NCBI GenBank assembly: GCA_904066235.2
Contig: CAJFCV020000006.1
Location: 10,602,001 to 10,666,000, forward strand
Reading direction: 5' to 3'
DNA: 64,000 nt
Source: Bursaphelenchus xylophilus
Taxonomy: Eukaryota; Nematoda; Chromadorea; Rhabditida; Aphelenchoididae
In this document: in pieces, positions 31,159 to 41,057 of the stretch
How the letters are laid out: every line of letters starts with the position of its first letter
Numbering within the stretch: the first letter of the stretch is position 1
Notes under the pieces: generated by a model
What the model saw: the letters and a program-made list of their open reading frames with translations, nothing else
Told to the model about the DNA's origin: nothing
Databases searched by the model: none
Position numbers and translations under genes: made by a program

Positions 31159-31473
31159 ATGACTGAAAATTTACTTATGAATGATCTTATGCTGGATGAT
31201 TGTTTGTGTCCACCTCAACACAGGTGCTTTCGATTCAAAAGTTTTGATCCGCCTCGATTTTGTCTCCCTTCATGGTTCAATCCATCGCTTACAATGGATC
31301 AGAATTTTAGCATGGTTACATTAACAACTCTTCATGTTGTCTTTACTGTATTCCTGGCCCTTACCGCTATAATACTTGCTGGCTTTATATACAAAAAACC
31401 TACTCAACGGAAAGTGTCTTTCAAACCCCTAAAAGTCCCAGTTACAGTAATTTGTGTTGAATATTGTATATAG
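31159..31473 (+). CDS. Small Cys-rich single-TM protein, second copy (104 aa)
   Basis: Single exon. The N-terminal part has DDCLCPPQHRCFRFKS then RFCLPSWFN, the same cysteine order as the protein at 24670-25016. It is followed by one membrane span (TLHVVFTVFLALTAIILAGFIY) and a basic tail. It is flanked by minus-strand genes and read from the divergent promoter shared with the pVI-like gene. The C-terminal dozen residues are less certain because AG-rich sites near the end could allow splicing. Function unknown; a virion-membrane or host-surface role is speculative. Confidence 0.65.
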   Translation: MTENLLMNDLMLDDCLCPPQHRCFRFKSFDPPRFCLPSWFNPSLTMDQNFSMVTLTTLHVVFTVFLALTAIILAGFIYKKPTQRKVSFKPLKVPVTVICVEYCI

Positions 31474-31798
31474 TATTTTTTTTAAATAAAACCCAATTAT
31501 ATCTTCATTCTAAATTTCAAACATGAGTTTACATATTTCCTTAACATTAAAAACAAAAAAAAATCGGTATCCACAATACTTTTGTATAAAATGACCGCAA
31601 AAATTTTTCAAAAGCGTGGGGGCGAACCGAACTCCCGGAAAAAATATTTTCCCAAAAGGTTGGAATGCATTTTTGAAGGGGGAAGGTCGATTCTTTTCTA
31701 AAATCAGAATAGGCTAATGAACGTTTTTTCTTCTATTTACTTGATGGTAAGGAAAAAAAACATACGTACAGATAAAATAAAAAAAATGAGATTAATGT
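31474..31798. other. Convergent gap in the Polinton
   Basis: An AT-rich stretch between the Cys-rich gene (+) and the polymerase 3' end (-). An AATAAA for the plus-strand gene lies at about 31484. No coding sequence is seen. Confidence 0.5.
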
Positions 31799-34700
31799 TT
31801 AAAATTTATATCCAAAAGGGTAAATGGTAACCTTATCAGGCCCTATTATTCCCTTGTTGTTAGTGGGGGTGTAAAATTTTGTCTGTTTTTTTGTGAAAAC
31901 GCTTCCTCGTTTCATGGATGGCTTCAGCATTCGGCGTTGGGTCTTCTCAATATTAAAAGGACTTCGGTGGAGAGTCAAATTTTTTAACCTCTCAAAATTC
32001 AGTTGAGCACTTGTAGTTGAATCCAATGTAATACCGCGAATTTTCTGTAGATACTCAATCTCTCCATTAGCTTTTTTTAGTTTTAATCCGTATTGTTTAG
32101 GTCCTGGTCCACAGTATTCCAAAATCTCGGCATTTGGTAGCTCGTCCTTCATTTCCCCCAACATATCAGACGATTTGATAGGACACCTGCCTTCCGGATA
32201 AGCCAAGATTAGAGAGTCTGTAAGTGTTTTAAAAATTGTTTTTTCATTTTTTTAGACTAACCTGTATCCAAATAGAGGATCTTGGCACCTCCTTCAGTAG
32301 CCTTCTTCATCTGTCTAAACAGATGTAATCTTGCAGCGGCTGTTGTATATATAGCTATATATATATTGTTGAATTCCAAATCTTCCAAAAAATCTTCTTT
32401 GGTCTTTACATGAATGGCACATGTGTTGCTGTTTAATATGACGGTTCTTTGAACTTCCAATGTCTCATTGCTCATAATAGTATGATAGTCCTCTTCATTT
32501 CGACAGAAATTAAGCTGCAAAGCACAGAGAAGAACAAAATTATTATCTTTGATTAACCTACTTTTGCGAGAGAAGATCTTTGACAGAATTTACCCCAAAA
32601 GGAGTTCAAAAAAATCTTGTTGTTATATCGCTTGGCTTTGTTGGGCTTCCAATCTTCAACCTCCAATTCGATTCCAAATCCATCTTTGTACGCCTTCAAA
32701 AACTGATCAAAATCGGCTGAAGTTTTGAGATAATTTGGAATTTCTGAGGCCAACATTTTCTCTCGGTAAAATTTCCGTATTGGCTCTTTGAATAAATTTT
32801 CCGAAAATTCATCGAATACTATTTTCTCGTAGATTCGAATAACACGATAACCATTCCTTAAGGCTTCTTCCAATTCAATATGAGCCAGAGTGCATGACCA
32901 GCCTCTTTCCAAATCAGAATGTTTACAGGTAGCCTCCTCATAACTAACAAAATTGGAATTTGCAAATTTTTTTGCGCACTTCTGACACAAGGTGTATAAT
33001 ATCGACTTTTCGATCTGAAAAAATGTAGAAAAAAGTTTTTTTGAAACTAAAAAAGAAGTAAACTGAGGAAAGTGCTTACCTTCAAAGGTATTACAGGTAT
33101 AAACAAGTCATCTGGAGGTATAATAAAAACTTTGTAGAGGCCTTTCTCAAACCCCATATCCTCGGGACATGTCCAATTACAATCCTGATTTAATGCAACG
33201 ATTCGTGGTTCCCCCACAGGCATTGGTACCATAAATAAAATAAAAGGATAAAGCGAATTCACGTCGAGATATCCCATTACATAATTCCCTTCTTTTTTGA
33301 AGTAGAGGCATAGAGAAGCGGTTCTTCCACCAAAGAATGCATCTCTTGGGTGTGCTGGTCCTGCATTCTCCAATTCATTTTTGAAAAAATCATCCATTTC
33401 CTTATTAATCTTGAGTTCTTCATTGATCTCGTGTTCCCAAAACGTAATGACAACATAACCAGCATTTTCCAGAGCCTTGGTTCTCTCTGTTGAATCCTTG
33501 AAGGATGCTTTTTGAGTCTTCCTTGATCCCATTATTTTCAGTGGGTCTTTGTTACAGGTAGGGCAACCATGGTAGTAGCATCCATTAAATTCTACTACCA
33601 GATTGCCCTCCTTAACAAATCCATCGGCGCTGAATTTCTTTCGTTTTCCTCCAATCAGAAGCTCCAATTTCTTTTCACCTTCGGGAGAGTCTCGAAATTG
33701 CAATGAAGGGAGGAAGTTCTTTTTCAAATATCTGAGAAATTTGAGAGCTACGGCTGACTGATTGATCTGGTTGCCAAATTTGCTTTCATTTTGGATAACA
33801 AGCGTGTTTTCCGGTAGATATGATTGACGGTAATCACGCATAACAGCACTTGCTAGAGTAATCGAGTGGTACCATATATCTTCAAATTCTTTGCCTTTCA
33901 GTTCTCTCATTGCTTTGCGATGTTCACATACTGCATGGGCCAAAATTTTCACATCCGATTCACAATAAGCGAGCAATTCTTGTTTGAAATCAAATATTTT
34001 TTTGTCCGTAGTTCTATACCATTCTTCAAGTTTTTCTCTCTTCTTAGGCATCATTTCCTCAACCCTGGAAATGTGTTTTTAAAAGATTCGTTCGTATAAT
34101 ATGTCTTCTCAAAGCTTTGATCGTATAAGGTGTCTTTTTTTCGGCAGAAAAAATGCAAAAAAAAAATGCCAGCGAAAAAAGACGCGTCTGTTTAATGCGT
34201 TTTATTTGCTAAGAGATTTCTCATCAAAATTCTGCTCTTAAGGTATGTATTTTCACCATTTTTTGTTTTTATGTTTTTAGGAAAAAGACTCACATATATT
34301 CCTTCAAGCTGGGGTATGGTCCAACATATTCATAATTCTCCTCTCTATTAAATTCGTGAGGGAAATCACCCTTCTTCTTTATCCCAGACTCTCCTTCTTC
34401 TAATGGATATATTGAAGGTAACTCAGACAGTGCGCAATTCAGATGATTTATGCTATCTCGAAAATGTAGGCATCCAAATTCTTTGCCTCCACTTAAGGTT
34501 AGATCATAGATTCGCTCGCCATTAGTTATAATCGTGGGAACTCGCGATTCTAAACGGGTAAAATACATTTTTTGAAAAAAAAGTTTTTTTCTGTGCAAAA
34601 AAAACTTACGATTTTCAGCCAAGATATGTTTTATGATTAGGTGTAAATCATAGCGGCCGGAGTTATGCGCGATACAAATTGTTGTTTTAGATGGTTCAGT

Positions 34701-36271
34701 GATTGATTTCACATAATCATAAAAATTTCGGGCGGGGTTTTCAGAATTACCTAAAAAATAAATTTTATTTACATTTATCATACCATGAGGGATACTCCAA
34801 AATTTCTTCTCTGATCCACAGTTTTCGCACTGCCCCATTTTCCATGCCCCATCGGTCATACATTTTTGGCACATAACTTGGCAGCATGCCATGTTAACAT
34901 TATGCTTGCGGATATCATCGGCCACCACCTCTGTCTGAGTGCATTCAAAGTCGTAGATAACCATTTTATATTCGGGTTCTTGGTCTGGGATGTCAATCCG
35001 AGGAATAAAGCATCTATGACCTATTGGCCTTTTTCGTCTGCATGGAATACAATATTTAGTTCCACATGTATGCCCAATTCGCTTTCTGTACTTGGATTTG
35101 CATTCCTGGCAAGTTGCGTATCTCGTGCACATTTTTTTGCAATGTTCTTCAAAGCATTCAGTTGTTTGAAAATATGTCGAACAGCTTGAGCAATATACCA
35201 ATGTTTCTAGAGAACCTTTGCAGGGGTACTCGGGGCCTTTCCTTCCACAATTCCCGCATTTTTGTATGCATCTCGCACTGTGAAGAGCATCACGGTCGTA
35301 GGTACAGTTACATTGATAACACATCTTTCTTCCACCGAAATAATTAGAGGAAGTTACGATCGCCTCAAAGTGATTGTGGATAGCATCATAGGCAATAGGT
35401 AGAATCGTTTTGGCCTCACGTAAATTTCCAGATGTAAATATATGAGGGTCCTTGAAGTTCCTTGTCCCATGAATTACTATGACGTGTGGAGCGTTGGAGG
35501 CATCTTCTTTATCGAGGTAGGACTGTAGTAACCTTACTGTCGGCTCCATCTCCAAATCATGTGCAGGATCAAGGGGAGTCCCAAATCCTTCAATGTCTTC
35601 GCCACGCTCTCCTTGAAAATTCGACTGTTGGTGTTGCACATTTGATGTGCGGTGCGCGATTTATTTCCATAGCGCTCAGTCCCGTGGTATAGCTTGCAAA
35701 TTAAGATGGCCAATGGTAAACATAATCGACGTCTTTCTCTGTATTGAAACACACCAGTTTCTTGATTATATCCTGTGGCGCCATCAGTGCGATGCCCTCC
35801 TCTGATTCCTCCAGTCCGATCTCCATTTCGCAAATTCCTCGACAGATATGCAGTCATCAAAATCTCAAACGGTCTCCCCAATAAATTGACTTGTCTGTGA
35901 GACTGTTGAACTTTAGACAAAGCCGTGAATAATAGATCTGGAGAAAAGTTTCCAACGTTCTGCATTCCTGTGTACACAGTTTTTCCCAATAGACCTCCTT
36001 GAAGTGATAGGTTTATGCGCATTATATCGCGGCCTGGTTTTGTCCTTTGAACTGTAAAAATAAGATTCATTTTTTCCCGTCTTAACATACCTTCAGATGC
36101 CATGTCTTCGAACATTTGATTAATTATTCTTCTGAAGGTATATTCCAAATTGTCAATTTGACTCGCTTCGGACATTTTGTAACTAACTGCGAGACGTAGT
36201 TCAGGGAATGTTTCATTTTGTACGAAGTTTTTGGCTATGAGAGTGAGTCCACTACAGAAAAGATTAGACAT
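31799..36271 (-). CDS. pPolB: Protein-primed family B DNA polymerase, with one apparent frameshift
   Basis: Exons: 36271-36091, 36051-34610, 34549-34294, 34064-33080, 33014-32562, 32514-32262 and 32217-31799. A Cys/His-rich zinc region lies at about 35.05-35.34 kb. Exonuclease motifs follow: YDFECT (Exo I), AHNSGRYDL (Exo II) and YCESDV (Exo III). Polymerase motifs are DVNSLYP (A), KIFLNSFWGK (B) and YLDTDS (C), the last split by an intron. An inserted EFNGCYYHGCPTC segment is typical of animal Polinton polymerases. The expected role is replication of the element with a protein primer. The reading frame shifts by one base at the G-run 35573-35576 (C-run on the coding strand). Total exon length is one short of a multiple of three, which agrees. 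This is either a disabling mutation, a -1 recoding site, or an assembly error. The 39-bp first intron and a possible 33-bp intron at about 34.76 kb are also in frame when read through. Confidence 0.9.
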
Positions 36272-36283
36272 TCTTATTTTTTC

Positions 36284-37880
36284 TTACTTTCCACCTCCTA
36301 CTTGATTGGAGAGTTCCTCTGGATCACTGGTATCTGCATCATATGCATCATCATATCCACTATTTGAGTTATTTTCAGAATCTTCCGTGTCAAGTTCCGA
36401 TTCATCGTCCGAGTCCGATAGTTCCAATTCTTTCATCAAAACTTCTCTGTAGTTTATTCCTTCATTCTTATCAGGTTCGGATTCGGTTTCCGAAAGAGCC
36501 AGATCTTTAGCCAATATATCTTCGTCCATCTCTTCTTCAACTTCTGTATCACTCATGGCCAAGTCGTTCTCAAGTATCCAATCACTGTTCTCCATTTCGA
36601 CCTCTACATCTTCTGAACCCTCTAATTCTTCTTTCCATTTATACTCCATTTCAATTCTGGCCTTCATCGCTTTCAGCTTACTTTCGGGTTTCCCTCTGGC
36701 ATGCCCATCCTTTTTAATCTCACTATTTTCAGGTTCATCAAAACTCCATGGCAAATATAAAACTTCATGCAGCATTTCTGGCACATAAAACCTCCAGCCT
36801 CTGTCATAATCCTGTTTTTGGTCTTGGTGGACAATGCATACGGCTGTAATAATATTTACCGATTAAACTATTAATGGTTACACAGAAGTATATTTAAAAT
36901 GGAAAAAATCTTACATCTTGCATCATCAGCACTCGTCTTTTCAACGAAAGTGGTGGCAAAATCACCAACATCAGTAAGGTATTCTTGAAGAAATTGCTCT
37001 GCAATAAAAATATCTTTGATAAACAGATTTTTTTAAAAGGTTTACTTTATGTTAAACAAAAGGTTTCACTCACCAAAATCTGTCCTTCCTTTAAGATAAT
37101 TTAGCAGCCCTTCTGAAGTCTTCAATCCCCCTTCATAGTCTTGCTTCTGGTCTTGAAGGACGAGGCATTCAGCTGTAGAAGATTAACATATTAAAATATT
37201 ACTAATACGTTGAAGTAATATAGATTTTAAAATTAGCAAAAAAAAAAAAAATCTCCTACATCTTGCGTCATATGTGTTTGTATCTTCAAAACAGTTGACA
37301 AAATCACCAATGTCAGTAAGGTAATCTTGAAGAAATTTCTCTGCAATATAAAATGGGTTAAAAAAAAAATTTTTTTTTTGTAAGTTTACATTATGCGATA
37401 AACAGCTTGTTTTAAAAGTTCACTTTATGTTAAATAAAAGGTTTCACTCACCAAAATCTGCCCTTCCTTTAAAATATTGCAGCAATCCTTCTGAAGCCCT
37501 AATTTCGGACGCACCTTTTTCTTCAAGATATTCCAAAACTCCGTTGATAATATTCGTTTCGGATTCATCAGCTAAATTATAAAAAAGGTCGTATTATTAA
37601 ATAAAAGTACATACATTCAGAATCCGCTTCACCATCCAAGTATAACTCTGACTCCTCTACTAAAAAATAAAAAAATCATTAGAAAAATCACATCAAATGA
37701 ATGAAAATAAACATCAGTTAAAAACATACACTCAAAAGGAATGGCATGCCAATCCTCAGAGATTGTTGGGAGATCCAACAGGGAGCTAGACGCCTCCAGT
37801 AGAAACTGTTCAACCTTGTTTAGGTCAATGCGCCGAGATTTGGAAGGTTGATGGTTTGGTTCGTTACTTGGACGTTTCAT
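36284..37880 (-). CDS. Acidic protein built from duplicated exon pairs (379 aa, seven exons)
   Basis: Exons 37880-37730, 37659-37615, 37571-37452, 37340-37260, 37172-37074, 36998-36915 and 36843-36284 join in phase (1140 nt). Exon 1 is basic (KSRRIDLNKVEQFL). Exons 3+4 and 5+6 encode two copies of a unit with SEGLLxYxKGRxDF then FLQxYLTDxGDF and DAR. Exons 5 and 7 both begin with a S-x-C-x-V-x-Q-D-Q-K-Q-D-Y segment. The C-terminal half is strongly acidic with repeated LALSETE/LAMSDTE-type blocks and ends in GGGK. It stops 12 nt before the polymerase start on the same strand. I do not recognise it. A replication accessory or terminal protein role is suggested only by position. Transcription starts from the divergent TATA at 37912-37921. 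Confidence 0.65.
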
Positions 37881-37911
37881 CGTTAACGCTCACAAAATAA
37901 GCCGAGTTTGA

Positions 37912-37921
37912 TCTATAAATA
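37912..37921. promoter_or_regulatory. Divergent promoter, shared TATA
   Basis: TCTATAAATA reads as TATA on the plus strand (54 nt before the ATG at 37968). With its flanks, CTATAAATATG/CATATTTATAG, it also offers TATTTATA on the minus strand about 41 nt before the ATG at 37880. The spacer between the two starts is only 87 bp. Confidence 0.6.
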
Positions 37922-37967
37922 TGCCGAAAAAAGTTCACCAGTGCACTGTAAAAAGCCGTAAAAAAAA

Positions 37968-38930
37968 ATGTCATCGTCTTTCTTTATTGTACTACCCAGC
38001 TCAGACACCTCTTTTACAACAAATTCTACCTCTTCCTTTTCGGTAATTCTTCCAAAACCATTGAATTTTGATGGGACTTATGTTTGTGGTCTACAGTCCC
38101 TCATCTACCCGCATTCTTGGCCATCTATAGGATCCCTGGATGACCAATATATTAGATTATATGGGCACTTTGACCGTACAGTTTTAGTACCTATTCCTAA
38201 GAGCAACCATGAAAATATCACCCAACTGGTCGATTTTCTTAATCGTACCCTCGAAACAGGACTTCCTGATTATAAAGGCAAAACGCGCCGCAAACGATCA
38301 GCATCTACTGAAAACAATAGTCTCTCCCTGCGCGAGAAATTATCAAAAACTGACCTGAGTGTCCCCCAATTACAAAAACACGACATTCCTTTGAATCCAA
38401 ATGTCATTCCGATCGAAGAGATCGCTGGTGGTCCAAAAAATACGATAGTTGAAGAAGTGCTGAATCCAAGGCCCATTATTGAAGGAGATTTGATATTTAA
38501 ATATGATGAGAATAAGCAAAGAATTACTCTGAAAATTAACCGTGACGCAATTAAGAAAGTTGAATTTTCATCTCAACTACTGTATACTCTCGGATTCAGT
38601 GAGAATGATATTTTAATTAATGGATGTACAGCTAAATATGCTTGCGATCTCTCTGGAGGTCTCAAACATTTAGCAGTTTACGTTGAGGGCCTAACAGAAA
38701 ATGTCATAGTTGGAAAATTTTGCTCTCCGTTGCTGAGAATCGTTACTGTTCGAGGTAAAACTGGCGATGTCATTGACCAGCTTTATGATGCTCCATTATG
38801 GGTTAATGTAATTGCAAAGAGTGTTTCCATTATAAATGTGCAGATCCGAACCTTGGATGGCCGATTAGTTCCTTTTGCTTGGGGAAATTGTATTTTAACT
38901 ATTACTTTTCGTAAAACCATATCTTTTTAA
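37968..38930 (+). CDS. Probable penton / minor capsid protein (320 aa)
   Basis: Single exon. The N-terminus (SSFFIVLPSSDTS...NSTSSFSVILPKPL...GTYVCGLQSLIYPHSW) is the signature of the second capsid protein of animal Polintons: F-x-hydrophobic-LPS, an N-T-s-x-F-x-hydrophobic-LP stretch, and a GxWxVxLxxIxYPHxW stretch. A basic KTRRKRSAS segment at about 104-112 is a likely surface loop or cleavage site. The C-terminal half is beta-rich. In the virion model it forms the pentameric vertex (single jelly roll); that assignment rests on family knowledge. The next gene begins at the base after its stop codon. Confidence 0.75.
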   Translation: MSSSFFIVLPSSDTSFTTNSTSSFSVILPKPLNFDGTYVCGLQSLIYPHSWPSIGSLDDQYIRLYGHFDRTVLVPIPKSNHENITQLVDFLNRTLETGLPDYKGKTRRKRSASTENNSLSLREKLSKTDLSVPQLQKHDIPLNPNVIPIEEIAGGPKNTIVEEVLNPRPIIEGDLIFKYDENKQRITLKINRDAIKKVEFSSQLLYTLGFSENDILINGCTAKYACDLSGGLKHLAVYVEGLTENVIVGKFCSPLLRIVTVRGKTGDVIDQLYDAPLWVNVIAKSVSIINVQIRTLDGRLVPFAWGNCILTITFRKTISF

Positions 38931-39857
38931 ATGTCTAAGTTTATTAAACTTTTTACTGATCTTCGATGTCCATATTCTTTTACTGGACCCTCCACGCTTT
39001 ATAAACAACAGAAAGGGAAGAATCGAACCAGTTATGATAAAATTCGGAGGGAGTTGGCTAAAGAAAAAAGTTACTCTCTACATAAACCGCGTCGTCTTCG
39101 AATTAAGAGACTTAAGACTATCCCCCGAGGCTGGATGACGGATCTTCAGGTTGATTTAGCCGATTTTAGAAACCTTAGCCCTCACAACCAAGGACATAAT
39201 TATTGCTTAGTTGGAGTTGATGTGATGTCTAGACGATTTTTTGCAGCTCCTCTCAAATCCAAGAAATTTAACGATGTTAAAAAAGGGTTCAAGGAAATTT
39301 TCTCTCAAATGCCACAGTTACCCTTAGTAATTTTTAGTGACAAAGGAAAAGAATTTGAAAGTCGGGAGATCTTGAGTTTTTTCAAATCTCTTAATATTCA
39401 AAAACATCACGGGGAAAATATCGAAACAAAGGCTTCGATTGCCGAAAGAGCTATAAAAACAATTAAAACGCGTCTCAATAAGTATTTTACGGCTTTCGGG
39501 ACTTTGAATTGGATTGATGTCCTTCCTACAATTGTTAATGGGATTAATAACTCCATATGCCGCACTGCCAATTCGGCTCCTATGGATATAACAGCAGAAA
39601 ATTGGTTACCCATTTGGAAAAAGTTATACAGTAATGTTTCCGATCCTGGAAATTACATCTTTAAAGTTGGAGACTATGTTAGACTACTTAAGCCAGATAC
39701 TGCCTTCAGAAAGGGCTTTAGACCTCAGTTCACAAATGAAATCTTCGTGATTGCGGAGTGTTTGGGAACATCACCTCCGACTTTTGTAGTCGCCGACTTA
39801 AATGGTGAAAAAATTGTTGGCCGATTCTATTCCGAAGAACTGTCTTTAGCTTCATAG
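38931..39857 (+). CDS. INT: Polinton integrase (rve family), 308 aa
   Basis: A DDE catalytic core of retroviral type: Asp75 in QVDLADF, Asp137 in FSDKGKEF and Glu172 in AERAIKTIK, with the usual spacing. The N-terminal region is basic with conserved W-M-T-D-L-Q. The C-terminal 70 residues (FKVGDYVRLL...GRFYSEEL) form an SH3-like DNA-binding tail. It inserts the element with 6-bp target duplication. It starts immediately after the preceding stop codon with no promoter between, so it is probably expressed from the same transcript. It is intact by eye, and the neat target duplication and close match of the TIRs agree with recent activity. Confidence 0.95.
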   Translation: MSKFIKLFTDLRCPYSFTGPSTLYKQQKGKNRTSYDKIRRELAKEKSYSLHKPRRLRIKRLKTIPRGWMTDLQVDLADFRNLSPHNQGHNYCLVGVDVMSRRFFAAPLKSKKFNDVKKGFKEIFSQMPQLPLVIFSDKGKEFESREILSFFKSLNIQKHHGENIETKASIAERAIKTIKTRLNKYFTAFGTLNWIDVLPTIVNGINNSICRTANSAPMDITAENWLPIWKKLYSNVSDPGNYIFKVGDYVRLLKPDTAFRKGFRPQFTNEIFVIAECLGTSPPTFVVADLNGEKIVGRFYSEELSLAS

Positions 39858-40130
39858 AACAAATAAAGAAACTATTCTCACAAATGTGTTGACAAGGATC
39901 CCTATCTCAGCTAAGTAATTGTCTATAAAAGAATCCAAGATACATATTTCAATAAAAAATTTTTTTTATCTTTCTCAAGAATACAAAAGGAAAAAATTAG
40001 CCAAATACTAAAAAAATAACAACAAATATGGTAATAAGGAATTTAGTCAATAACCTTGGGGTTTTCTTGAAGTAATTTAAAAAAATTTTTCAAATACCAA
40101 AAATAATATAAAAAAGGAACTTCAAAGAAA
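39858..40130. other. Convergent gap between integrase and OB-like gene
   Basis: AT-rich. AATAAAG for the integrase transcript lies at about 39863 and AATAAA again at 39951. No coding sequence is seen. Confidence 0.5.
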
Positions 40131-40858
40131 CTAATAAACCTCTTCCTCTTCGATGATTTCATTTTTGATGTCATGGAGGCCCATGTCTCTTGGGTTCTGA
40201 GGCTCAGCGGAGCTAGGTTCAGGTTGACACTCTTGGACACTCGGGCATGGCTTTGGATTAAACGTTTCTTCTTCTTCCTCGACTTCTTCCACTGGTTCTT
40301 TCTTAATTTTCTTAGGGACAAATTCAATCTTGAAATTGGGTTTGTTCTAAAACATTCTTTTTAAGAAGATTGAAAATAACAATAAATATGTAATTAATCT
40401 ATAAAAAATGAAAAAAAATTTACCTTTTGTGGGGATTTCGGTTGCTTGGCCTTGGGATCGAATATGATATCAAACTTGAAGTCAGGCAAGGGGTTTAGAA
40501 AATACGTGAGCGATGGCTTTTCGCTTCTCTTGGCGTTCTCTACCGTGGCGATTGTGCCGACCCGAACGTTCTCCAACTTGTCACATTGGGGCCCCTGCAC
40601 TCTCAATACATAACTCACGTCACGAGAGTCCTTCATAATCACAGAGATGGTGTTAAAACCATTGAAGTTACTCTTTTTCACATGAACTACTCTCTTGGAT
40701 ACTTCATTATCCAGATGAGGGGCCATTTTTCTTTCTTCGATTTGTAAAATGATTTTTACCTTATCAGGCTTGCGCTTTATAAGGGCGATCAATAATATCA
40801 CCTCTACAATGAAAAAAATCAGTCCCGCCTTCTCTGAATAATAATTATCAAGATCCAT
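40131..40858 (-). CDS. OB-fold-like protein, paralogue of the left-end protein (two exons)
   Basis: Exons 40858-40424 and 40346-40131 join in phase across a 77-bp GT-AG intron. From residue 45 (ATG at 40726) the protein aligns with the left-end protein: VVHVKKSN, TISVIMKD, YVLRVQG, LENVRVGTIATVENAK, P-x-L-T-Y. The second exon is an acidic/proline tail (EEVEEEEE). The first 44 codons encode a hydrophobic span (GLIFFIVEVILLIALI) that the paralogue lacks. A TTATAAAG box at about 40781 places a normal promoter distance before 40726, so that ATG is the more likely start, giving about 172 residues. The OB fold and ssDNA binding are inferred. Confidence 0.65.
40776..40781 (-). promoter_or_regulatory. 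TATA box supporting the internal start of the OB-like gene
   Basis: Minus strand TATAAA, 55 nt before the ATG at 40726 and downstream of the alternative ATG at 40858. Confidence 0.45.
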
Positions 40859-41057
40859 GATGCTGATTTTTGGGGATTTTTTCTTCTTTAATAGAATAGC
40901 CTACCCTTAACATTTTTTTTGTCATAATATAAGCTCCTCCTACCATTTTTTATATCTTTATATTAGCATTATGTAGATAAGAAATGTTCACTTTTTTCTG
41001 AGGGGGTGTTTTTTTTACAAATGCTTTTTTATGCTAATTATGGGGTTGAATTCGGAA
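40859..41057. other. Unique sequence inside the right TIR
   Basis: AT-rich with T-runs. A minus-strand ATATAAAAAATGG box (about 40945-40957) could serve the longer start at 40858. Confidence 0.4.

Noticed and set aside
34750..34790. A 33-bp intron in the polymerase at PHG/NSEN
   Set aside because: Splice-like ends exist and the frame is kept either way, but 33 bp is shorter than the other introns here (38 bp and up), so I left it unspliced.
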